Shown: piece by piece, positions 14,223 through 21,771 of the stretch
Layout: the number at the start of each line of letters is the position of its first letter
Position numbering within the stretch: the first letter of the stretch is position 1
NCBI GenBank assembly: GCA_947303055.1
Contig: CAMYXV010000014.1
Location: 1 to 32,400, forward strand
Origin: an uncultured Bacteroidales bacterium
GTDB taxonomy: Bacteria > Bacteroidota > Bacteroidia > Bacteroidales > F082
Direction: 5' to 3'
DNA length: 32,400 nucleotides
Made by a program: the position numbers and the translations under genes
The notes under the pieces: generated by a model
Databases searched by the model: none
The model's input: only the letters and a program-made list of their open reading frames with translations
What the model was told of the DNA's origin: nothing

Positions 14223-16430
14223 TCAATTGCCGACATCCGACAAGAACTTGATACGCATCAGTCGGACTTCCTCCTCCTGGTATTCATCCTCTCCCAACTC
14301 GCTAAGGGCGGCCTGCACGTCGTCTGATTCGGCCTCGTGGAAGTAATCAAGGATGTCTTGCTGGTGATAGATGTCGATATTGTCCTCAATGTAATAGTTG
14401 ATGTCTAAGTGGGTGCCACTCGACACGATGCTCTCGATTTCCGACAGCAACTCGTCGAATTCCAAGCCTTTGCCGTAGGCGATGTCTTCCAGCGGAATCT
14501 TCTTGTCGATGTTCTGGATGATACCGATTTTCAGCGCGGAGTTGTTGACCACCGACTTCACCACCATATCGTTGGGGCGGGTGATCTCGTTTTCCTCCAC
14601 ATATTCTTTGATGAGCTTGATGAAGGGCTCACCGAATTTCTCGGCTTTACCCGCGCCTACGCCTGCAATTTGGGTCATCTCCTCCTTGGTGATGGGGTAT
14701 TGGATGGCCATGTCTTCCAACGAGGGGTCTTGGAAGATGACGAACGGGGGCAGGCCGTTTTGTTTGGCGATGGTCTTGCGCAGGTCTTTCAGCAAGGCGA
14801 AAAGGGTCTTGTCGGCGCCACCGTCCTTGTTGGCGCCCATGGCTGCCATGGCCTCCGGATCGTCCTCGTCGGAGTTCTCGTAGTCATGGTCTTTGACGAG
14901 CATGATGGTGTAGGGCTTCTTGATGAAAGCCTTGCCCTCTTTGGTGATTTTCAGGATGCCGTAGTTCTCGATGTCCTTCGACAAAAGCTTGTGCACCAAC
15001 GCCTGGCGGATGACAGCGATCCAATATTTGTCGTCATGCTCATCGCCAGCGCCAAAGAACTCGTTGTTTTCCTGTTTGGCCGCCTTGATGTCGCCCGTGA
15101 GCTTGCCAGCGAGCAACTCAGCGATGTGTTTGGTCTTGAAGAGTTGCTTGGTTTCTTCAACGGCTTCCAAAACGAGCTTGAGGTCTTCCTTGCCGTCGAA
15201 TTTCTCCTTAGGTGAGCGGCAGTTGTCGCATGAGCCACAATTCTCCTTGTTGTATTCCTCGCCGAAATAGTGGAGGAGGAGTCTATGTCGGCAAACCGCT
15301 GATTCGGCGTAAGTTACCGTCTCATTCAGCAGTTCGCGGGCAATCTCCTGTTCTGCGACGTTTTTGCCTTTGTTGAATTTCTCCAGCTTGTGGATGTCTT
15401 CATAGTCGTAGAAAGCGATGCAGTTGCCTTCACCGCCGTCGCGACCTGCACGACCGGTCTCCTGATAGTAGCCTTCAAGGCTCTTTGGGATGTCGTGGTG
15501 GATGACGAAGCGCACGTCGGGCTTGTCGATGCCCATGCCGAAAGCGATGGTGGCCACGATGACGTCGACTTCCTCCATAAGGAACTTGTCTTGGTTCTCC
15601 TTACGCGTCTGGCTGTCCAAACCGGCATGGTAGGGAAGGGCGCGGATGCCGTTGATGGAGAGCGTCTCGGCCAGTTCTTCCACTTTCTTGCGGCTGAGGC
15701 AGTACACGATGCCCGACTTGCCCGGGTTCTGTTTGATGTATTTGATGATGTCCTTGATGACGTCTTTGGTCTTCGGCCTCACCTCGTAATAAAGGTTGGG
15801 GCGGTCGAACGACGACTTGAAGACCTTGGCGTCCATGATCTCAAGGTTTTTCATGATATCGTTTTGCACCTTGACGGTGGCGGTGGCGGTCAAGGCGATG
15901 ATAGGGAGGCTTTCATCGATGGAGTTGATGATGGGGCGCAGACGGCGGTACTCGGGGCGGAAGTCATGACCCCACTCAGAGATGCAGTGCGCCTCGTCGA
16001 TGGCAACGAAGGAAATTTTCAAGCCGCGCAGGAATTCGGTCGTCTCTTCTTTGGTGAGCGACTCGGGCGCCACATAGAGCAGCTTGGTCTTGCCGCTCTT
16101 CAGGTCTTCTTTCACCTCAAGCAGTTCGGCTTTCGAAAGTGATGAGTTCATCACATGGGCGATGCCCAACTCAGTGCCGAAGTTGCGGATCATGTCGACT
16201 TGGTTCTTCATCAGGGCGATGAGTGGCGAAACGACGATGGCCGTGCCTTTCGACATCAATGCCGGCAGCTGGTAGCACAGCGATTTGCCGCCACCCGTAG
16301 GCATCAATACGAAGGTGTTGTTGCCGCCAAGGATGCTTTTGATGATCTCTTCCTGATTCCCTTTGAACTGGTCGAAACCGAAAACATTCTTCAACAGCTT
16401 GTGAATCTCAAGGTCTGCTTTTTTTGCCAT
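14223..16430 (-). CDS. recQ: ATP-dependent DNA helicase RecQ
   Basis: 735 residues from the ATG at 16430. A 3'-5' superfamily 2 helicase for recombination and repair. Walker A TGGGKS at 45-50; DEAH box at 145-148 in FVAIDEAHCISEWGHDFRPEY; motif III ALTATAT; GIVYCLSR; motif V VIVATIAFGMGIDKPDVRFV; motif VI QETGRAGRDG; zinc site with Cys in AVCRHRL and ENCGSCDNC; an RQC winged-helix part; and an HRDC domain (LLKDLRKTIAKQNGLPPFVI). It is about 125 residues longer than E. coli RecQ, with an acidic tail ending in EEEVRLMRIKFLSDVGN. A clear Shine-Dalgarno AAAAGGAG 6 bases before ATG 16430 decides the start against an upstream ATG at 16523. Operon with the DUF4296 lipoprotein. Confidence 0.95.
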   Translation of the reverse strand: MAKKADLEIHKLLKNVFGFDQFKGNQEEIIKSILGGNNTFVLMPTGGGKSLCYQLPALMSKGTAIVVSPLIALMKNQVDMIRNFGTELGIAHVMNSSLSKAELLEVKEDLKSGKTKLLYVAPESLTKEETTEFLRGLKISFVAIDEAHCISEWGHDFRPEYRRLRPIINSIDESLPIIALTATATVKVQNDIMKNLEIMDAKVFKSSFDRPNLYYEVRPKTKDVIKDIIKYIKQNPGKSGIVYCLSRKKVEELAETLSINGIRALPYHAGLDSQTRKENQDKFLMEEVDVIVATIAFGMGIDKPDVRFVIHHDIPKSLEGYYQETGRAGRDGGEGNCIAFYDYEDIHKLEKFNKGKNVAEQEIARELLNETVTYAESAVCRHRLLLHYFGEEYNKENCGSCDNCRSPKEKFDGKEDLKLVLEAVEETKQLFKTKHIAELLAGKLTGDIKAAKQENNEFFGAGDEHDDKYWIAVIRQALVHKLLSKDIENYGILKITKEGKAFIKKPYTIMLVKDHDYENSDEDDPEAMAAMGANKDGGADKTLFALLKDLRKTIAKQNGLPPFVIFQDPSLEDMAIQYPITKEEMTQIAGVGAGKAEKFGEPFIKLIKEYVEENEITRPNDMVVKSVVNNSALKIGIIQNIDKKIPLEDIAYGKGLEFDELLSEIESIVSSGTHLDINYYIEDNIDIYHQQDILDYFHEAESDDVQAALSELGEDEYQEEEVRLMRIKFLSDVGN

Positions 16431-16436
16431 TGTTAT

Positions 16437-16444
16437 CTCCTTTT
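16437..16444 (-). promoter_or_regulatory. Shine-Dalgarno sequence of recQ
   Basis: AAAAGGAG on the minus strand, 6 bases before ATG 16430. A strong SD is uncommon in this window and fixes the recQ start. Confidence 0.75.
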
Positions 16445-16533
16445 GGTATTGTCCGAATTTTTGCGTTACTTTGCAATCTGTTTTGAAAAACTGCGTTATT
16501 GCCAAAGAGAGTTTTCTCCCCAATCAGCAAAGA

Positions 16534-16541
16534 CAAAGTTA
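16534..16541 (-). promoter_or_regulatory. Putative recQ promoter (-7 box)
   Basis: TAACTTTG on the minus strand (16541 to 16534), with a TTG at 16565-16563, 21 bases upstream. This is the best -33/-7 pair seen in the window. Leader of about 100 bases to the recQ ATG. Confidence 0.6.
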
Positions 16542-16582
16542 TAGCATTTCACCAATACCGCGCAAGAATTTTTTGAGAAAAA

Positions 16583-17548
16583 ATGAAAAAAAACGGAGAA
16601 ATAATTCGATTTGCTGCTCAAATTATTGATAATGAAGCAAATGCAATCAGTGACTTAAAAGCAAGACTGGATGATGATTTTGCTGAGGTTGTGGAATTGA
16701 TTCTTGAAAACGAAGGGAATCTGGTGTTTTCTGGGATTGGGAAGAGTGCCATCATAGCCCAAAAGATTGTGGCAACGATGAACTCGACAGGCACCACAGC
16801 GGTGTTTATGCATGCCGCTGATGCCATCCATGGCGACTTGGGCATGGTCCGCGAGGGCGATATCGTGGTGGTTCTCTCCAAGAGCGGTGAGACACCCGAA
16901 ATCAAGGTGTTGGTGCCGCTTATTAAGTTGCGCGGTAACAAGATTGTAGCCATGGTGGGCAACCGTCAGTCGTATCTCGCCTCACAAGCCGACTTCATTC
17001 TCGACGTGACCGTGGACGAGGAGGCTGTTCCAGGCAGTTTGGCACCTACTAGTAGCACTACGGCTCAACTTGTCATGGGCGATGCGCTCGCATTAATATT
17101 AATGAGGTGTCGCGGCTTCTCGACGGAAGACTTTGCCAAGTTCCATCCTGGAGGAGCCTTGGGCAAGCAGCTCTATCTCCGTGTGAAAGACCTGTACGTC
17201 AGAAACGAACGCCCTGAAGTCGGGCCAGACGACAGCCTCACCCGTGTCATCATTGAGATGACCCACAAACGCTTGGGGGCCACTGTGGTGATGCAGGATG
17301 AACAGCTGTTGGGCATCATCACTGACGGAGACCTGCGCCGTATGTTGATGAAATACCCCAACATCGAGCAGGTGAAGGCCTCGCAAATCATGACTTCCCA
17401 TCCCAAGACCATTGAAGAGGAGGCTTTGGTGGTGGACGCCTTGCACAAGATGCGGGAAAACAGCATCACGCAATTGCCTGTGGTTAGCAATGGCAAATAT
17501 CTGGGAATTATTCATTTGCATGACATTTTGAAGGAAGGTATTTTTTGA
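16583..17548 (+). CDS. kdsD: D-arabinose 5-phosphate isomerase, KpsF/GutQ family
   Basis: 321 residues. Converts ribulose 5-phosphate to arabinose 5-phosphate, the first step to the LPS sugar Kdo. An N-terminal SIS domain (about 35-180) shows NLVFSGIGKSAIIAQKIVAT, MHAADAIHGDLGMV and VVLSKSGETPEI; FHPGGALGKQL follows; two CBS domains occupy the C-terminal third (MTHKRLGATVVMQDEQLLGI, ITDGDLRR, then ASQIMTSHPKTI and SITQLPVVSNGKYLGIIHLH). Length matches the family. It is followed 35 bases later by lptB, a normal LPS pairing. Divergent from recQ. I see only a weak -7 candidate upstream (TTACTTTG at 16466-16473). Confidence 0.93.
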   Translation: MKKNGEIIRFAAQIIDNEANAISDLKARLDDDFAEVVELILENEGNLVFSGIGKSAIIAQKIVATMNSTGTTAVFMHAADAIHGDLGMVREGDIVVVLSKSGETPEIKVLVPLIKLRGNKIVAMVGNRQSYLASQADFILDVTVDEEAVPGSLAPTSSTTAQLVMGDALALILMRCRGFSTEDFAKFHPGGALGKQLYLRVKDLYVRNERPEVGPDDSLTRVIIEMTHKRLGATVVMQDEQLLGIITDGDLRRMLMKYPNIEQVKASQIMTSHPKTIEEEALVVDALHKMRENSITQLPVVSNGKYLGIIHLHDILKEGIF

Positions 17549-17583
17549 ATTGATAATTGAGAATTGACAATTAATAATTTAGG

Positions 17584-18321
17584 ATGAAGCTAAGGACAGA
17601 AGATTTGGTCAAGAAATACGGTCAGCGCACCGTGGTCAACAAGGTGAATGTTGAGCTCGAACAGGGTGAGATTGTCGGTTTGTTGGGCCCCAACGGGGCA
17701 GGTAAGACAACCACGTTCTATATGGTGGTTGGACTTATCAAGCCGTATTCCGGCAAGGTATATCTTGAGGAACGGGACATTTCAAGTCTGCCCATGTACA
17801 AGCGGGCTCAGATTGGCATTGGCTATTTGGCGCAGGAGGCTTCGGTGTTCCGTCAGATGAGCGTGGAAGACAACATCGCCTCGGTGATGCAGTTTAAGAA
17901 AGGGTTGACTAAGGAACAACAAGCCGAGAAATTGGAGGGCCTGCTCGATGAGTTTGGTTTGCAGCATGTTCGCAAAAGCAAGGGCATACAGCTTTCTGGC
18001 GGTGAGCGTCGCCGTACCGAAATTGCCCGTGCCTTGGCCGTTGACCCTAACTTCATCCTTCTCGACGAGCCTTTTGCAGGTGTCGACCCGATTGCTGTGG
18101 AAGACATTCAGCGCATTATTTTTAAGCTGAAACGGAAGAATATCGGTGTGCTCATTACCGACCACAACGTGCACGAGACTTTGAGCATCACCGACCGTGC
18201 CTATCTGCTTTTCGACGGTCAGGTACTGATGTCGGGTTCACCCGAAACGCTTGCTGCCGACGAACACGTCCGCGACGTGTATCTCGGGCATAATTTCATT
18301 TTGCACAAGAAGGAGTTGTAG
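17584..18321 (+). CDS. lptB: LPS export ABC transporter ATP-binding protein LptB
   Basis: 245 residues. The ATPase that powers extraction of LPS from the inner membrane by LptFG. Walker A GPNGAGKTT at 35-43; Q-loop in GYLAQEASVFRQMSVEDN; signature LSGGERRR at 137-144; Walker B FILLDEP with D161-E162; AGVDPIAVEDIQ and the H-loop in ITDHNVHE. The YLAQEASVFR segment and gene order after kdsD favour LptB over other ABC ATPases. LptF/LptG are not in the window. The 35-base gap to kdsD is AT-rich with short AATTGA repeats. The last base of its TAG stop is the first base of composite element C. Confidence 0.93.
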   Translation: MKLRTEDLVKKYGQRTVVNKVNVELEQGEIVGLLGPNGAGKTTTFYMVVGLIKPYSGKVYLEERDISSLPMYKRAQIGIGYLAQEASVFRQMSVEDNIASVMQFKKGLTKEQQAEKLEGLLDEFGLQHVRKSKGIQLSGGERRRTEIARALAVDPNFILLDEPFAGVDPIAVEDIQRIIFKLKRKNIGVLITDHNVHETLSITDRAYLLFDGQVLMSGSPETLAADEHVRDVYLGHNFILHKKEL

Positions 18322-18450
18322 GAGATTCCCTTCGGGAATGGAGTAATAACAACTATCAAAATGCGGCGGCTTGTGACGTTTACGGTTCGTAAGCGTTGTT
18401 TGCCGCCGCAGGTTATATTAATGAATAGACTCCATTCCCGAAGGGAATCT
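18321..18450. repeat. Composite palindromic element, copy C
   Basis: 130 bp. Left hairpin GGAGATTCCCTTCGGGAATG plus GAG (18321-18343); core GCGGCGGC (18363-18370) / GCCGCCGC (18402-18409); right hairpin CTCCATTCCCGAAGGGAATC (18430-18449). The 47-base core, read in reverse complement, matches the core of copy B at 39 of 47 positions by my count. It occupies the whole gap between the lptB stop and the pssA stop. Confidence 0.87.
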
Positions 18451-18451
18451 G

Positions 18452-19165
18452 TTATTCCATTTTGCTCGCGAAGAATATTGACAGCAAAATGTAAAACACC
18501 ATCACGAAGGGCAGTGCCGCAAAGCGGAAGATGGCGAGACTTATTACTGCAATGATCAAGAAAATCCATCTAACCTCATTGCCTTTCCATCCTGCTGATT
18601 TCATCTTGAACGAGAAAAAGCGCAAATTGCTCACCATCAAGAAAGAGAAGAAGAGCGTGATGCCCAAACAGGCCCAATAGCCCAGGCTACCATCGGTGAG
18701 ATGCCCCAGCTGACGGAGCGCCAAAGGCAATGAGGCGATGAAAATAGCCATACCTGGGGCGGGTAAGCCGCGGAAAATGGTTTTTTGCGTGTCGTCGATG
18801 TTGAATCTAGCCAAGCGAATGGCAGCGAAAACAGGCAACAGGAAGGCTAGGCATGGTAGCACATCAACACTGAAAAAGACCAATGACGGCAAATCAGCGG
18901 CACGATCCATCAGCCAGCACATGATAAATCCAGGTGCCACACCAAAGGAAACCACATCGGAAAGTGAATCCAAGTCGGCACCGATAGGAGAATGCACCTT
19001 GAGTAGGCGTGCGGCAAAGCCGTCCAAGAAATCGAAAAGACCCGCCATAAAGACCATAACGGCAGCCTTGAGAGGCATGTTTTCGGTCAGAAACAAAATT
19101 GACAGGCAGCCCGCCACGAGGTTGCCGCAAGTGAGGACGTTAGGAAGGTGTTGCTTGATTTTCAT
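18452..19165 (-). CDS. pssA: CDP-diacylglycerol--serine O-phosphatidyltransferase
   Basis: 237 residues from the ATG at 19165 (MKIKQHLPNVLTCGNLVAG). Makes phosphatidylserine, the precursor of phosphatidylethanolamine, at the inner membrane. The CDP-alcohol phosphotransferase motif is complete: D45, D48-G49, A52-R53, G62, D66 and D70 in FDFLDGFAARLLKVHSPIGA followed by DLDSLSD. Several membrane helices follow. The FNIDD segment and GLPAPGMAIFIASL are typical of the bacterial PssA subclass II. The upstream frame to 19246 crosses the -7 box and is rejected. Divergent from murF-alr. Confidence 0.92.
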   Translation of the reverse strand: MKIKQHLPNVLTCGNLVAGCLSILFLTENMPLKAAVMVFMAGLFDFLDGFAARLLKVHSPIGADLDSLSDVVSFGVAPGFIMCWLMDRAADLPSLVFFSVDVLPCLAFLLPVFAAIRLARFNIDDTQKTIFRGLPAPGMAIFIASLPLALRQLGHLTDGSLGYWACLGITLFFSFLMVSNLRFFSFKMKSAGWKGNEVRWIFLIIAVISLAIFRFAALPFVMVFYILLSIFFASKME

Positions 19166-19186
19166 ATCGTTAGTTTTTATGCTGTG

Positions 19187-19194
19187 CAAATATA
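19187..19194 (-). promoter_or_regulatory. Putative -7 box for pssA
   Basis: TATATTTG followed by C on the minus strand, 21 bases upstream of the pssA ATG. It faces away from the murF-alr -7 box 20 bases further right. Confidence 0.5.
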
Positions 19195-19214
19195 GTGTTT
19201 TTTCGGAAAAGCAG

Positions 19215-19222
19215 TATCTTTG
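19215..19222 (+). promoter_or_regulatory. Putative -7 box for murF-alr
   Basis: TATCTTTG followed by C, 22 bases upstream of the ATG at 19245. Confidence 0.5.
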
Positions 19223-19244
19223 CAAGAAATTTGAACAAAAACCC

Positions 19245-21728
19245 ATGCAGCACCAATACTATTCCTTGCAAAAGGTCGCGGAAATCGTCAATGGAGAGCT
19301 TGTCGGCGCATCGGATGATCGGAAAATCAGCGATTTGCTTATCGACAGCCGCCATTTGATGGATGCCGGACAAGCCTTGTTTTTTGCTTTGAAGAGCCAA
19401 CGCAACGACGGACACAAATACATCGAAGAGCTCTATGAGAAAGGCGTCAGGGCCTTTGTGGTGCAACATCGGCCCGAAACAGCTTGTCCCGAAGCCTCGT
19501 TTATCATTGTCTCAGATACCTTGAAAGCCTTCCAGGCATTGGCTGCCTATCATCGCCAGCAATTCAACATCCCCGTCATAGGCATCACGGGCAGCAACGG
19601 CAAGACCATCGTCAAGGAATGGCTTTTCCAGATGCTCAGCTCAGATTACAACATCGTTCGCAGCCCTAAAAGCTACAATTCGCAGGTAGGTGTGCCGCTC
19701 TCGGTGTGGCAGATGAACGAGAACAACAATTTGGCCATCTTCGAGGCGGGTATTTCCGAGCCCGATGAGATGATGGCATTGCAGGATGTCATTCATCCGA
19801 CTATTGGTGTATTCACCAATATCGGTCAGGCCCACGAGGAGAATTTCATCAATCGTGCCCAAAAAGTAGGAGAGAAGATGAACCTCTTTACCAAAGCGAA
19901 TGCTTTGGTGTATTGCATGGATTATTCTGAAATACAACAAGTTGTCATGCGTTCGGGATTGGCGTCAAAGGTGAAACTGCTCACTTGGAGCCGGAAGTTC
20001 GAGGAAGCTGACTTGTTTGTGAAGCAAGTGAAGAAGCAAGAGAAGACCACTAGCATCGAATGCAACTATCAAGGCAACACGCTGACTTTCGTCATCCCCT
20101 TCGCTGACGACGCCTCCATCGAGAATGCCATTCATTGCATTGCCGTCGGGTTGCTGATACAGATGAAGCCTGAGATGATTGCTGAAAGGCTTATGTCGTT
20201 GACATCCATTGCTATGCGTTTGGAAATCAAGGCGGGGATGAACAACTGTACCATCATTAATGACTACTACAATTCTGATGTCAACTCGCTTTCCATTGCC
20301 TTGGACGTGATGAAACAGCAGCGCCAGCATAAGCGTAAAGTTGTGATTTTGTCCGACATCTTGCAAAGTGGACGCAGCGAGATGGATTTGTATGCCGAGA
20401 TTGCACAACTGCTTAAAAACAAGGGTGTTGACATGCTGATAGGCATTGGTGAGGGTATCTCGCGTCAGGCCAACAAGTTCGAGATGGAGTGCTATTTTTA
20501 TCCCAATGTGGGTGACTTTTTGGCGCATTTCCCCTTCTCGAAGTTCAACAACCAAACCATCTTGCTGAAAGGAGCCCGAGCCTTCGAGTTCGAGCAAATC
20601 GGCATGGAGTTGCAGGAAAAAGCGCATGAGACCGTGCTTGAGATTAACTTCAATCATTTGGTCAGTAACCTGAATCATTTCCGCTCGAAGATCAAACCTG
20701 AGACCAAGTTAATGGTGATGGTGAAGGCCTTCGGCTATGGTAGCGGCAACCTTGAGGTTTCCAATGTGCTCCAATTCCATAATGTTGATTATCTGACGGT
20801 TGCCTTCGCTGACGAGGGCGTGGAACTGCGTCGTGCAGGCATCAACCTGCCCATCATGGTGATGAGTCCCGAGGTGAATAGCTACGACAACATCATAAAA
20901 TATCACCTTGAGCCTGAGGTGTTCAGCTTCCGCAACTTGGAGTTCATTGAGCGGGCTATGGGGAACATGGCTTTGCCCGAGGCGCACCCTTTGAATGTGC
21001 ATATCAAATTGGACACGGGCATGCATCGTTTGGGATTCTCCATTGATGAGTTGCCCGAACTCATCCGACGCATCCAAGCCAATCCGATGCTGCACGTGAA
21101 GAGCGTGTTCTCTCACCTTGCTACGGCTGACAATCCCGCTGAGGATGTTTTCACTTTAAGCCAGATTCATTGTTTCGAGGAAGGCAGTGCAATGATCAAG
21201 GAGGCTTTTCCGCAGGCGTTGCGTCATATCTTGAATACGGCGGGTATCTCGCGTTTCCCGCAGTATCAGTTCGACATGGTGCGCTTGGGCATCGGCTTGT
21301 ATGGCGTGCCTACCTGTGAGGCTGACAAAGGCATGCTGCAGCCTGTTGTGTCGCTTAAGACGACCATCAACCAGATAAAGCACGTTCCTGCTGGTGACAG
21401 CATAGGCTACAACCGTCACGGGTATGCCGAGCATGATATGCGCATCGGCATAGTGCCCATCGGTTATGCCGACGGTCTCTCGCGCTTGTTGGGCAACGGC
21501 AACGGCAAATTCTATGTGAACGGGCAGCAGGTGCCTGTTGTAGGCGACATTTGCATGGATATGTGTATGTTGGATTTGACTGATGTGGAGGCCTCAGAGG
21601 GCGACACTGTGGTCATCTTCGATGCCGAGCACGACATTGCCGACATTGCCAAGGCTTGTCAGACCATTCCTTACGAAATCATGACCCGTGTTTCGCAGCG
21701 CGTGAAGCGGGTGTATTTCCAAGAATAG
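19245..21728 (+). CDS. murF-alr: Bifunctional MurF (UDP-MurNAc-tripeptide--D-Ala-D-Ala ligase) / alanine racemase
   Basis: 827 residues from the ATG at 19245. The N-terminal part (about 1-455) is a Mur ligase: ATP loop GITGSNGKT at 113-121, AIFEAGISEPDEM, TNIGQAHEENF and DYYNSDVNSLSIALD. The C-terminal part (about 460-827) is a PLP alanine racemase: LEINFNHLVSNLNHF, MVMVKAFGYGSG with the PLP lysine K494, HIKLDTGMHRLGF, SVFSHLATAD, SIGYNRHG and IGYADGLSRLLGNG. The fusion couples D-Ala production and D-Ala-D-Ala addition to the wall precursor; fused murF-alr is common in Bacteroidetes. The usual longer frame (from 18738) reads backwards through pssA and is not real; the -7 box at 19215-19222 fits the chosen start. 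Confidence 0.95.
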   Translation: MQHQYYSLQKVAEIVNGELVGASDDRKISDLLIDSRHLMDAGQALFFALKSQRNDGHKYIEELYEKGVRAFVVQHRPETACPEASFIIVSDTLKAFQALAAYHRQQFNIPVIGITGSNGKTIVKEWLFQMLSSDYNIVRSPKSYNSQVGVPLSVWQMNENNNLAIFEAGISEPDEMMALQDVIHPTIGVFTNIGQAHEENFINRAQKVGEKMNLFTKANALVYCMDYSEIQQVVMRSGLASKVKLLTWSRKFEEADLFVKQVKKQEKTTSIECNYQGNTLTFVIPFADDASIENAIHCIAVGLLIQMKPEMIAERLMSLTSIAMRLEIKAGMNNCTIINDYYNSDVNSLSIALDVMKQQRQHKRKVVILSDILQSGRSEMDLYAEIAQLLKNKGVDMLIGIGEGISRQANKFEMECYFYPNVGDFLAHFPFSKFNNQTILLKGARAFEFEQIGMELQEKAHETVLEINFNHLVSNLNHFRSKIKPETKLMVMVKAFGYGSGNLEVSNVLQFHNVDYLTVAFADEGVELRRAGINLPIMVMSPEVNSYDNIIKYHLEPEVFSFRNLEFIERAMGNMALPEAHPLNVHIKLDTGMHRLGFSIDELPELIRRIQANPMLHVKSVFSHLATADNPAEDVFTLSQIHCFEEGSAMIKEAFPQALRHILNTAGISRFPQYQFDMVRLGIGLYGVPTCEADKGMLQPVVSLKTTINQIKHVPAGDSIGYNRHGYAEHDMRIGIVPIGYADGLSRLLGNGNGKFYVNGQQVPVVGDICMDMCMLDLTDVEASEGDTVVIFDAEHDIADIAKACQTIPYEIMTRVSQRVKRVYFQE

Positions 21729-21771
21729 CTTGTTATCTCTTTTGGTTTGATGAAGGTTTTGTAAGGGAGAA

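Noticed and set aside
14409-15215. 268-residue frame antisense to recQ
   Set aside because: Composition (Leu, Val, Phe, Asp rich, repeated) is typical of the antisense of a helical gene, and recQ is unambiguous.
17549-17583. AATTGA-type short repeats before lptB as a regulatory site
   Set aside because: Such AT-rich slipped repeats also occur before atpD (31043-31090) and are common gap filler; no structure seen.
18738-19244. 169-residue N-terminal extension of murF-alr
   Set aside because: It is antisense to pssA, Lys/Thr/Arg-rich with no domain, and crosses the murF-alr -7 box; the 827-residue start matches the family.
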